Shown here: piece after piece, positions 1 to 7,925 of the stretch
Position numbering within the stretch: the stretch's first letter is position 1
Layout of the letters: each line of letters starts with the position of its first letter
From: Gammaproteobacteria bacterium UBA2675
GTDB lineage: Bacteria; Pseudomonadota; Gammaproteobacteria; Pseudomonadales; Pseudohongiellaceae
NCBI GenBank assembly: GCA_002354805.1
Contig: DEMH01000007.1
Location: forward strand, 30,608 to 81,831
Direction of reading: 5' to 3'
DNA: 51,224 bases
Notes under the pieces: model-generated
What the model saw: only the letters and a program-made list of their open reading frames with translations
Told to the model about the DNA's origin: nothing
Database searches by the model: none
Made by a program: the position numbers and the translations under genes

Positions 1-1589
1 TCGCAGGTCTTGCAGTGCACGCAGTTCTGCGCATTGATCTGGAAGCGGTGCGTGCCATCACTTTCCTCCAGAACCTCGTAGACACCGGCCGGGCAATAGC
101 GCTGAGCTGGCTCATCATACAGCGGCAGGTTGTGCTTGATCGGCACTTCCGGGTCGATCAACTGCAGATGGCAGGGCTGATCTTCGACATGGTTAGTGTT
201 AGAAAGAAACACTGAAGACAGTTTGTCGAACGTGATCTGGCCATCTGGCTTGGGATACTCAATCTTGCGACACTGATCGGCTTTTTTCAGCTGGGCATGG
301 TCCGGCGTCGTGTCATGGAAGGTCATTGGGAAATGACCCGCAAAGATATTGTGCTCGATGAAGCTCAGACTGCTGCCAATCCAGAAACCGAATTTGTGGA
401 AACCGGCGCTGAAGTTGCGGGCTTTATGCAGCTCGTCATGCAGACTGGACTTGCGGAAGCGTTCGCCATATTCAGTCAGATCCTGACCGGTCGCGACGTC
501 ATCCTGTTTGAGCGACTCCATGATCGATTCGGCGGCCAGCATGCCGGAGCGCAAGGCTGTGTGACTGCCCTTGATTTTGGCAGCGTTCAGTGTACCGGCG
601 TCACAGCCAATGATCAGGCCACCCGGGAAGCTCATTTTGGGCAGAGAATTCAAACCACCCTTATTGAGGGCACGCGCGCCGTAGCTGATACGCTTGCCGC
701 CTTCCAGATACTGCTTGATAACAGGGTGAAGCTTGTATTTCTGAAATTCGTCGTAGGGGCTGATGTGCGGATTCTGATATCCGAGATCAACGATAAGCCC
801 CACATAAACCTGATTGTTTTCTGCGTGATACAGGAAGCCACCACTGGACCCGGCATAGCTGTCACCGATCATCGGATAGCCGGCAGTGTGCACGACCAGC
901 CCTTCCTTGTGTTTCTCCGGCGGAATTTCCCAGACTTCTTTAAGACCGATACCGTAATGCTGCGGATCGCTGTCCTTGTCCAGCTCAAATTTGGCAATCA
1001 ACTCTTTGCCCAGGTGACCCCGGCAACCTTCTGCGAAAATTGTATATTTGGCGTGGAATTCAAAACCTGGCTCAAAGGCGTCTTTCTTTTCGCCATTCGC
1101 ATCAACGCCCATGTCACCCGTGGCGACACCTTTTACCGAACCATCTTCATTGTAGAGAATTTCGGCAGCGGCAAATCCGGGAAACACCTCGGCGCCCAGC
1201 TCCATGGCCTGTTCAGCCAGCCATCGGCACAGATTGCCGAGTGAAATGATGTAGTTGCCGTGATTGCGCATGGGTTTGGGCACAATCATGTCGGGAAAAC
1301 GCACGGCCTTCTCTGCTCCGGGCAGATAATATATATCATCGCCGGTGACGGCAGTATGCAGAGGCGCGCCTTTTTCCTGCCAGTCCGGGAACAGTTCAGT
1401 CAATGCTCCGGGTTCGAAAACCGCTCCTGACAGAATGTGAGCACCGACTTCTGAGCCCTTTTCCAGAACGCAAACCGATATCTCTTTCTCTGCTTTCTGT
1501 GCCAGTTGCAACAACCGGCAGGCAGTCGCCAGACCCGCAGGACCCGCTCCGACGATAACGACATCGACTTCCATAGATTCGCGCTGCAT
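1..1589 (-). CDS. Electron transfer flavoprotein-ubiquinone oxidoreductase (3' end cut by window edge)
   Basis: Passes electrons from reduced electron transfer flavoprotein (fed by acyl-CoA dehydrogenases) to ubiquinone at the inner membrane. The N-terminus has an FAD-binding Rossmann motif VDVVIVGAGPAGLAT at about residues 8-22, followed by VLEKGSEVGAHILSGAVFEP, typical of this family. Near the window start the reading frame gives CRKIEYPKPDG, then NCVHCKTC, the start of the 4Fe-4S ferredoxin-like domain. About 529 codons are visible and the family is about 545-550 residues, so only some 20 residues are missing. The chosen start is the ATG at 1589; an ATG five codons in is an alternative. 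It lies 66 bp downstream of the TIGR01777 gene on the same strand and may be co-transcribed. It fits functionally with the acyl-CoA dehydrogenase at 13.7-15.0 kb. Confidence 0.93.
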   Translation of the reverse strand, partial: MQRESMEVDVVIVGAGPAGLATACRLLQLAQKAEKEISVCVLEKGSEVGAHILSGAVFEPGALTELFPDWQEKGAPLHTAVTGDDIYYLPGAEKAVRFPDMIVPKPMRNHGNYIISLGNLCRWLAEQAMELGAEVFPGFAAAEILYNEDGSVKGVATGDMGVDANGEKKDAFEPGFEFHAKYTIFAEGCRGHLGKELIAKFELDKDSDPQHYGIGLKEVWEIPPEKHKEGLVVHTAGYPMIGDSYAGSSGGFLYHAENNQVYVGLIVDLGYQNPHISPYDEFQKYKLHPVIKQYLEGGKRISYGARALNKGGLNSLPKMSFPGGLIIGCDAGTLNAAKIKGSHTALRSGMLAAESIMESLKQDDVATGQDLTEYGERFRKSSLHDELHKARNFSAGFHKFGFWIGSSLSFIEHNIFAGHFPMTFHDTTPDHAQLKKADQCRKIEYPKPDGQITFDKLSSVFLSNTNHVEDQPCHLQLIDPEVPIKHNLPLYDEPAQRYCPAGVYEVLEESDGTHRFQINAQNCVHCKTC

Positions 1590-1655
1590 AAACTCACTCC
1601 CCCTGACTTGTGCGGCATTACGCGTGATGGCCCTTACATGGGCAGCGTATTATCC

Positions 1656-2570
1656 TTAATTCAACCCTAAATCGCAAAGGCAGGCCTGCAGCGCCCCATG
1701 GATTTCCGGGTATTGAAATGTAAAACCGGCTTGTTCAAGCCGTGCCGGCAAGACCTGTTGCCCTTTCAGCAGCAGCTGGTCGCCCATCTCGCCGAACATC
1801 AGCAGAATCATGGCGGGTGGCTGATGGAGCACGGCTGGACGGCGCAGCAGGTCCGACAGAGTATCATTAAACTGACGGTTGCTGACCGGATGTGGAGCCG
1901 TCACGTTAAACACACCAGTCTGCTCGTGGTCCTGCAAAACCCATTGCAGCGCATTTATCAGATCGGTCCGATGAACCCAGGACAGCTTCTGTTCGCCATT
2001 GCCCAGACGACCACCCAGCCAGAACCGATAAAATGGCAGCAGGCGCGCCAGCATGCCGCCGCCAGCCCCCAGCACCACACCAAAGCGCATCAGGCAGACT
2101 CTCACTCCCAGCGACTCTGCCTTGCGGGCCTCGTCTTCCCAGCGTTTACACAGCTCATGCGCAAACCCACTGCCGCCACCGTCTCTTTCGGTCAGCGGTC
2201 GATCACGATCAGTTCCGTAAAAACCCACGGCGGAAGCATTGATCAGACACTCGGGTTTATGATCAAGACGTTGCAGCAGCTGAATGATCTCCCGCGTTGT
2301 ATCCAGCCTGCTGTTCAGCAATACTTTCTTGCGCGCAGCTGTCCAGCGTTTCTCTGCAATGCCCTCTCCCGCCAGGTTGATTACGGCGTCAAAGTGTTCG
2401 TCCTGTCCTAGCTCATCAAGCTTGCGAACCAGCTCCGGGCCTGCGCCCAGTTTGACTCTGGCGGCCGCATAATCGCGAACCAGAATGGTCAGTGAGTGGC
2501 CCGCGGCAAGCAGTTCACGAACCAGCACCTGACCTATAAAACCGGTACCGCCTGTCATCAGAACCTGCAT
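1656..2570 (-). CDS. TIGR01777 family epimerase (YfcH-like, extended SDR)
   Basis: 304 residues, the normal length for the YfcH/TIGR01777 family of NAD(P)-binding epimerase-like proteins of unknown substrate. The glycine-rich nucleotide motif GGTGFIG is at residues 7-13. Family signatures follow: INLAGEGIAEKRW, SAVGFYGT and the C-terminal MGDQLLLKGQQVLPARL. The start is well supported by GGAGGAA seven bases before the ATG. It runs into the ETF-QO gene on the same strand after 66 bp. The reaction is not known for the family, so no specific function is claimed. Confidence 0.88.
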   Translation of the reverse strand: MQVLMTGGTGFIGQVLVRELLAAGHSLTILVRDYAAARVKLGAGPELVRKLDELGQDEHFDAVINLAGEGIAEKRWTAARKKVLLNSRLDTTREIIQLLQRLDHKPECLINASAVGFYGTDRDRPLTERDGGGSGFAHELCKRWEDEARKAESLGVRVCLMRFGVVLGAGGGMLARLLPFYRFWLGGRLGNGEQKLSWVHRTDLINALQWVLQDHEQTGVFNVTAPHPVSNRQFNDTLSDLLRRPAVLHQPPAMILLMFGEMGDQLLLKGQQVLPARLEQAGFTFQYPEIHGALQACLCDLGLN

Positions 2571-2679
2571 TCAAATTCCTCCATTGCCGCCAAAGGCAGC
2601 CTGCCAGAATTATGCCCACAATATGGCAATTCGCCCCCAGAATCTCACAAATTGTCACAACAGTGCGATGCATTTTTTT

Positions 2680-2698
2680 GATAATATTCGGATTATTC
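2680..2698. promoter_or_regulatory. AT-rich dyad upstream of the TonB receptor (possible Fur-like operator)
   Basis: GATAAT is followed after 6 bp by ATTATT, an imperfect inverted repeat 65 bp before the TonB receptor start. Fur boxes have similar half-sites but normally a 7-bp spacing, so the match is weak. It is listed because many TonB-dependent receptors are iron-regulated. Confidence 0.2.
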
Positions 2699-2762
2699 TA
2701 AATCACACCCCATAGATCCGTTCCACGACTAAACCGAATCGCCGCATCTTTTTGGAGTATTC

Positions 2763-4925
2763 ATGACGCGCAAGATCATTATCTCGCCTGTAATTCGTGC
2801 CAGTGCACTCAGTCTGGTTGCATTCAGTCTGGGCGCGCTGGTTAACCTTGCCTACGCCACCGAGCAGAATCCAGATCTCGAAGCACAGGACGAATCGTCC
2901 ACCGTTATTTACCCCGCCTCGTTTTTTCAGCCTTACAATCCTGTGTCGGTCAACGACATGATAGACCGTATACCTGGTGTCAGCATCAGTGGCAATTCCG
3001 GCGGCCGGGGTCTTGGCAGTGGCGGCGATCTGCTGATTAACGGCCAGCGTCTGGCCGGCAAGGACAATTCTCCAAGAGATCAGCTGAGCCGTATCGCGGC
3101 CCGTGAAGTAGAACGTATTGAAATTATTCGTGGCACCTCTGGCGAACTTGCGGTTCGTGGCTCTGGCCAGGTGGTCAATGTTGTTCTGCAGGACAGCGGA
3201 GCGCGCGCCTCCACCTCCATGGAACTCAGTACTGATCGCCAGATTGATGGCTCTCTGCAGCCGGGCGGTTCCATTTCACACAGTCGCCAAAGTGGCGGCC
3301 TCAGCGTGATGCTCAGTGCGGCAGCTGACCCTCAGTACTGGCGGGAAGACCGGCTGGAACGCAGTTATGCGCCAGACCTGACGCCCACCCAGGTGATGGA
3401 GGAAGATAAAGTCCGTGATCGCATGCGTTACCAGACCAGCGCGATAATGGGTTACCAGGTGGACCAGCACCGCATGCAGCTCAATGCACTGTACGCCACC
3501 GCGGACCACCCCGTCGATGTGGATCGAAGTTATTTTGCGCCAGGCGCCAATAATCAACTGACGCGCCTGGAACGGGAGCAGTTCGATAACGTAAACAACA
3601 ACTGGGAAGTCGGTGGCGACTACGAATACACCTTCGCCGACGGTTCACGTGCCCTGCTTCTGTTCATCGTGAACAGCGACACTAACGACTACACACGTAA
3701 TCGATTCGACAACGACTCACCCGGCCAGCGTGATAGCGAAGAGCGCAAGACACTGTTTATTGACTCTGACCGTCAGACTCAGGAACGTATCGTACAGACA
3801 ACCTACAACTGGGGTCTGACGGATACGCAGGACATGCAGCTGGGGGTTGAACGGGCACAGACCATTCTCGATTCAGCGCTGCTGATCGGTCGCGACAGCG
3901 GTTCTGCTGCGCCATCACCAGAATTCGGAGGCCTGCGCCCGGCACTGGGCGTCTCCAACCTGGGCTCTACTGTTGAAGAAATGCGCTACGAAGGCTTTGC
4001 CGTTCACAACTGGACTCTCAATGACCGTATGACGCTGGAAAGCAGTGTTGAGTATGAGACCTCTGAGATCTCTCTGTCCGGCAGTGCCAGCAATTCGCGC
4101 CAGTTCAGTTTCATCAAGCCGTCTGTTGACTATCGTTTCAACATTACTGATGCCCTGCAGCTGCGTGCAACTGTTGGCAAGCAAGTGCAGCAGCTGAGCT
4201 TCGAGAATTTCTCGGCCACCGCCAACACATCGGATAATGAGCAGGACGCCAATGCCGGCAACCCTGACCTGGTGCCGACCCAGGAAGTGCGTTATGAACT
4301 GACGTTTGAGTATCGCCTGCCCAATGAAACAGGGGTAGTCAGCTCACGATTTTTCCTGCGCGACCTGGAAGACCAGATCGGCCGCGTTGACGCGACCGTA
4401 AACCCCAGCTCCCCAATCTCGGCTGCCGGCAATATCGGAGATGCCAAACGATGGGGTGTTTATCTCGATGGCAGTACACGACTGAACATGCTGGGCCTGC
4501 CGGATGCGCTGATTTCCTCCAGCCTGTATCTGTTCGACTCGGAAGTGACTGACGCCTTGCTTGGCACAACTGAGCGCATTAACGGTCGGGGACGTTTTGA
4601 GCTGGGATTCCAGCATGATGTTACGCGCTGGAATTTCAATTACGGCTTTAATTACGGCATGCCATTGAATGGCGGCAATCGCAATGTCGACATCAGCAGC
4701 ATCGACTGGTCACATGATCCAACCAGTCTGACCATGTTTGTATCCACTGTGATGTTTGATGATGTAACGTTCCGTCTGGAATCAAACAACACACTGGGTG
4801 ATGAGTGGTGTCGAAACCGGGTTCGTTATGATGGTACGACTGCATCTGGTCAGATCCGTGAACTCGAGGATGCCTGCTGGAGTGCTGGCCAGAAACTGGC
4901 GCTGAAGGTAAGAACAACATTCTGA
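2763..4925 (+). CDS. TonB-dependent outer-membrane receptor
   Basis: 720 residues with a signal peptide (charged start, hydrophobic segment at about 10-30, cleavage near AYA-TEQ). A plug domain covers roughly 45-150: PVSVNDMIDRIPGVSISG, then LLINGQRL and REVERIEIIRGTSG, the standard plug signature. The rest is a run of beta strands with many aromatic/acidic alternations. It ends in Phe (KVRTTF), as expected for BAM-inserted barrels. GGAG lies 5 bp before the ATG. It should take up a scarce ligand energised by TonB-ExbBD. The ligand cannot be read from the sequence; it is shorter than many siderophore receptors. No transport partner is adjacent. Confidence 0.9.
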   Translation: MTRKIIISPVIRASALSLVAFSLGALVNLAYATEQNPDLEAQDESSTVIYPASFFQPYNPVSVNDMIDRIPGVSISGNSGGRGLGSGGDLLINGQRLAGKDNSPRDQLSRIAAREVERIEIIRGTSGELAVRGSGQVVNVVLQDSGARASTSMELSTDRQIDGSLQPGGSISHSRQSGGLSVMLSAAADPQYWREDRLERSYAPDLTPTQVMEEDKVRDRMRYQTSAIMGYQVDQHRMQLNALYATADHPVDVDRSYFAPGANNQLTRLEREQFDNVNNNWEVGGDYEYTFADGSRALLLFIVNSDTNDYTRNRFDNDSPGQRDSEERKTLFIDSDRQTQERIVQTTYNWGLTDTQDMQLGVERAQTILDSALLIGRDSGSAAPSPEFGGLRPALGVSNLGSTVEEMRYEGFAVHNWTLNDRMTLESSVEYETSEISLSGSASNSRQFSFIKPSVDYRFNITDALQLRATVGKQVQQLSFENFSATANTSDNEQDANAGNPDLVPTQEVRYELTFEYRLPNETGVVSSRFFLRDLEDQIGRVDATVNPSSPISAAGNIGDAKRWGVYLDGSTRLNMLGLPDALISSSLYLFDSEVTDALLGTTERINGRGRFELGFQHDVTRWNFNYGFNYGMPLNGGNRNVDISSIDWSHDPTSLTMFVSTVMFDDVTFRLESNNTLGDEWCRNRVRYDGTTASGQIRELEDACWSAGQKLALKVRTTF

Positions 4926-4930
4926 AGGAA

Positions 4931-5009
4931 GATCCGGTCCTGTCCCTGAAGTTCAGAACCGGATCAGCCAGCCGGACCTGGCGGCGCTGAACCCTCAGGT
5001 ACAGCGCCG
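4931..5009. terminator. Two consecutive hairpins between convergent genes
   Basis: First stem: GATCCGGT (4931-4938) with ACCGGATC (4958-4965). Second stem: CGGCGCTG (4982-4989) with CAGCGCCG (5002-5009). Neither has a T tract on either strand, so terminator function is only plausible from position between the TonB receptor and the convergent methyltransferase. Confidence 0.4.
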
Positions 5010-5016
5010 ACCCGAA

Positions 5017-5748
5017 TCAGGACTCTGGTTTGGAGAATATGAACATATGCTGCCAGGGCAGAAAGTCCAGCGTATCGTCCCATTCCAGGCCAAACACACT
5101 CATCTCCCGCACGACCTGTTCCACGCTCATCTTGTGAAGCGGGCGAATTGGCACCGTATCGTCTTCTGCGCGATATTCAACCAGAAATATACGACCACCC
5201 GGACGCATCGCATCATAGATGACCTGCATCATTTCAAACGGGTGCGAAAACTCATGGTAGGCGTCAACCAGTAGCACAGCATCGACGCTATTGGGCTCCA
5301 GACGCGGGTTATCCACTTCACCCAGCACCATTTCCACATTATCCAGCCCAGTCTCTGCCTTGCGTTGCTCGATGATGGCCAGCATTTCTGGCTGAATATC
5401 AACCGCTAGCACCTTGCCCTGAGGTACCTGCTGTGCCATACGGAAGGAGAAATAACCGGTGCCTGCGCCGATGTCTGCCACCACATCGTCAGCTTCCAGA
5501 TTCATATTGGCGACCACTTCATCTGGCATTTCTTCATGCGTGCGCTGGGTGCGCTCCAGCCAGCCGGCCCCCTGATGCCCCATCACACCGGAAATCTCGC
5601 GACCCATGTAGAACTTGCCGATTCCCCCCTGGCTGCGGCCTGGATCGTGCTCATAACCCGGGTGTTCCGCTGACTGGGCTGACACGGCAAGCAGGCCGGC
5701 AGCGATCAGCGCAAACATGCTCATCTGTCGCGCGATTAGTCTCTTCAT
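5017..5748 (-). CDS. Exported class I SAM-dependent methyltransferase
   Basis: 243 residues from the ATG at 5748, preferred over an upstream in-frame start because AGGAG sits 8 bp before it and because a signal peptide begins there (RLIARQMSMFALIAAGLLAV, cleavage near AQSA-EH). The mature part is a Methyltransf_25-like Rossmann fold: motif I VADIGAGTGYF near residue 91, then AVDIQPEMLAII, DAVLLVDAYHEF and RPGGRIFLVEYR. A periplasmic-looking methyltransferase of this type recurs in proteobacteria, but its substrate is unknown to me. A twin-arginine motif is absent, which makes SAM access in the periplasm a puzzle. The MITE-like element lies about 50 bp upstream of its start. Confidence 0.8.
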   Translation of the reverse strand: MKRLIARQMSMFALIAAGLLAVSAQSAEHPGYEHDPGRSQGGIGKFYMGREISGVMGHQGAGWLERTQRTHEEMPDEVVANMNLEADDVVADIGAGTGYFSFRMAQQVPQGKVLAVDIQPEMLAIIEQRKAETGLDNVEMVLGEVDNPRLEPNSVDAVLLVDAYHEFSHPFEMMQVIYDAMRPGGRIFLVEYRAEDDTVPIRPLHKMSVEQVVREMSVFGLEWDDTLDFLPWQHMFIFSKPES

Positions 5749-5798
5749 TAGCAATACTCCTGTGTGAACCGGACCCTGATTGTAATGCAAACACCTGA

Positions 5799-5860
5799 CT
5801 AGTGTCCTGGCAGCTGACAATCACTCTGAAACTATGCGAACTAACCAGACAGGACACTAG
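5799..5860. mobile_element. 62-bp MITE-like element with 11-bp perfect terminal inverted repeats
   Basis: The ends are CTAGTGTCCTG (5799-5809) and its exact complement CAGGACACTAG (5850-5860), with a 40-bp interior carrying no ORF of note. The right-hand 22 bp (5838-5859) recurs with one mismatch at 32239-32260. CTAG at both extreme ends is compatible with a TA-type or CTAG target duplication. It sits between the divergent methyltransferase and CoA-transferase genes. No transposase is in the window. It could instead be a dispersed intergenic hairpin repeat. Confidence 0.55.
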
Positions 5861-5983
5861 CGCAGCCAGGACTCTAAAGAGATACCGCACAGACAGCCAT
5901 GGACTTGCCATGAAAGGCAGCTGTAAAATCGAGCGCTTGTCTTATGACCATTCGAGTCAACCACAGCCGAGGAAGAAGAAATC

Positions 5984-7168
5984 ATGAGCAAGGTGTTGGA
6001 AGGTATTCGTGTACTGGACTTTGGTCGCTATATTGCAGGGCCCTTTTGTGCCAGCCTGCTGAGCGATATGGGCGCGGAGGTCATCCGCATTGAGAAAGTC
6101 CAGGGCAGCGAGGACCGCTTCCTGTCACCGGTATCAGATGCGGGTGACGGCGCCCTGTTCATGCAGATGGGCCGCAACAAACTGGGCATGACCCTTAACC
6201 CGATGAAACCGGAAGGCCGCGAGATTGTCCGCAAGCTGGTCGCCAGCGCCGATGTTGTGGTCGCGAATCTGCCCCCCGATACACTGCGGGCCATGGGGCT
6301 GGACTACGAGAGTCTGAAAGCAGTAAAACCCGATATCATTCTGACCATGATCTCCGCATTCGGCACCGGTGGACCTTACAGCAATCGGGTAGGTTTTGAC
6401 GGACTGGGGCAGGCCATGTCTGGCGCCATGTATATGTCCGGCACACCAGATCAGCCGGTGAAGTCCTATGCACCATTCATTGACTTTGGCACTGCCAGCC
6501 TGAGCGCTGTCGGAACCATGGCAGCCCTGCTTGAGCGACAGAAGACCGGTCGTGGCCAGGTTGTCGAAGCCTCGCTGTTCAATACGGCCCTGACCATGAT
6601 GAACGGCACGCTGATTGAACAGGCCATGATTGCCCCCAATCGCGTCGCCACGCTCAACCGCTCGCAGACCTCCGGACCCGCAGACACCTATCGCACCAGG
6701 GACGGCTGGGTGCTGGTGCAGTCGGTGGGCGGCCCATTGTTTGAACGCTGGGTCGAACTGATGGGCGAACCGCACTGGCTGGAGGATCCCCGTTTTAAAG
6801 ACGATATCAGCCGTGGCAACAATGGTGAGGTGATCAGCGAACGACTGGCGGCCTGGTGCGCGGAGCGCACATCGGCCGAAGTACTCGAGACCATGGAGAA
6901 GGCGCGTATTCCTGCGGGGCCGGTCATGTCCCCCCAGCAGGTGCTGGACGACCCGCATGTTGCCGCAAGACAGATGTTTGAAAAACTGAGCTATCCGGGT
7001 GCAGACAAGCCTGCGCCAGTCATGAAGACGCCCTTCAGTCTCTCCGCGACGCCACCATCGGTGGAACGCCGCGCACCGACGCTGGGCGAGCATACTGATC
7101 AGATCATGGCTTCACTGGGTTATGATGCTGCCCAGATAGACGAGCTACGTGGCAAACGGGTTATCTGA
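5984..7168 (+). CDS. CaiB/BaiF family CoA-transferase (class III)
   Basis: 394 residues, normal family length. It moves CoA between a carboxylic acid and an acyl-CoA. The N-terminal signature VLDFGRYIAGPFCASLLSDM is near residues 10-29. RNKLGMTLNPMKPEGR and DGLGQAMSGAMYMSG follow, then the catalytic Asp in PFIDFGTA at residue 167. GAGGAAGAAG lies shortly before the ATG. It is a single gene between the MITE-like element and convergent nfsA. The acid used cannot be told; a second family member lies at 21025-22212. Confidence 0.9.
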   Translation: MSKVLEGIRVLDFGRYIAGPFCASLLSDMGAEVIRIEKVQGSEDRFLSPVSDAGDGALFMQMGRNKLGMTLNPMKPEGREIVRKLVASADVVVANLPPDTLRAMGLDYESLKAVKPDIILTMISAFGTGGPYSNRVGFDGLGQAMSGAMYMSGTPDQPVKSYAPFIDFGTASLSAVGTMAALLERQKTGRGQVVEASLFNTALTMMNGTLIEQAMIAPNRVATLNRSQTSGPADTYRTRDGWVLVQSVGGPLFERWVELMGEPHWLEDPRFKDDISRGNNGEVISERLAAWCAERTSAEVLETMEKARIPAGPVMSPQQVLDDPHVAARQMFEKLSYPGADKPAPVMKTPFSLSATPPSVERRAPTLGEHTDQIMASLGYDAAQIDELRGKRVI

Positions 7169-7187
7169 TCAGCAAGACACCTGTAGC

Positions 7188-7925
7188 TCACTTGAAGTCG
7201 AAACCCTGCTCGGCCAGAAATCCTCGCATATGCGGCCTGGATTTTTCGCTGAGCAGTGTTGAAACCTGCTCACTCCAGCAAATGCCGTGACCGCCGCCCG
7301 TGCGGCTACGATAATATTCACGAACCGCCTCGTCATAATCCTCAATCAGCGCTGCATCCTCGCTGTCATCATAGGTATCCTGCTTGAGAATCACTGGCAG
7401 GGGCAGACGTGGCTTGGTTTCAGGGTCCTGGTCCGGATGCCCGAGACACAGGCCAAAAACAGGGTAAACACCACGTGGCAGTTTCAGCAGGTCCGACACC
7501 TGACGGGGATTGTTGCGCAAACCACCGATGTAACAGATACCCAGCCCTTCCGATTCAGCAGCCACCACAACATTCTGTGCGAACAGGGCAGCATCAACCG
7601 TCGCGATTATGAATTGCTCGGTATATTCGCCCGAAAATGGCTTCTGGTACTTTTCGCAGCATTTTCCAGCGCGACGCAGATCGGCACAGAACACCAGAAA
7701 CTCGGCCGCTGCGGCTACGTAGGGCTGGTTGCCGGCAAACCCGGCCAGCGCCTGACGGCTTTCCTGGCTGGTGACGCGAATGATGGTGGCACCCTGCAGG
7801 AAGCTGGATGTTGCCGCGCATTGCCCGGCGGTTATGATCTGCTCAAGCTGGCCTTCGGCCAAAGGCTGATCTTTGAATTTTCGTATGCTGCGATGCGCCT
7901 GCAGCAATTCCATGGTTGCATTCAT
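7188..7925 (-). CDS. nfsA: Oxygen-insensitive NADPH nitroreductase NfsA-like
   Basis: 245 residues, close to Escherichia coli NfsA (240). Shared blocks: ELLQAHRSIRKFKDQPL, ATSSFLQGATIIRVT, AAEFLVFCADLRR, GICYIGGLRNNP and PVFGLCLGHPDQDPETKPRL. These shape FMN and NADPH binding. It reduces nitroaromatics, quinones or flavins by two electrons in the cytoplasm. Its ATG overlaps the stop of the upstream serine hydrolase by 4 bp (ATGA), so the pair should be translationally coupled. It is convergent with the CoA-transferase, 19 bp apart. Confidence 0.9.
   Translation of the reverse strand: MNATMELLQAHRSIRKFKDQPLAEGQLEQIITAGQCAATSSFLQGATIIRVTSQESRQALAGFAGNQPYVAAAAEFLVFCADLRRAGKCCEKYQKPFSGEYTEQFIIATVDAALFAQNVVVAAESEGLGICYIGGLRNNPRQVSDLLKLPRGVYPVFGLCLGHPDQDPETKPRLPLPVILKQDTYDDSEDAALIEDYDEAVREYYRSRTGGGHGICWSEQVSTLLSEKSRPHMRGFLAEQGFDFK

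Noticed and set aside
297..1244. Plus-strand 315-residue frame at the window start
   Set aside because: Antisense shadow of the ETF-QO gene, whose protein has clear family motifs; this frame resembles no protein family.
6134..7093. Minus-strand 319-residue frame
   Set aside because: Shadow of the CaiB/BaiF gene; Cys/His-rich composition is a by-product of the opposite frame.
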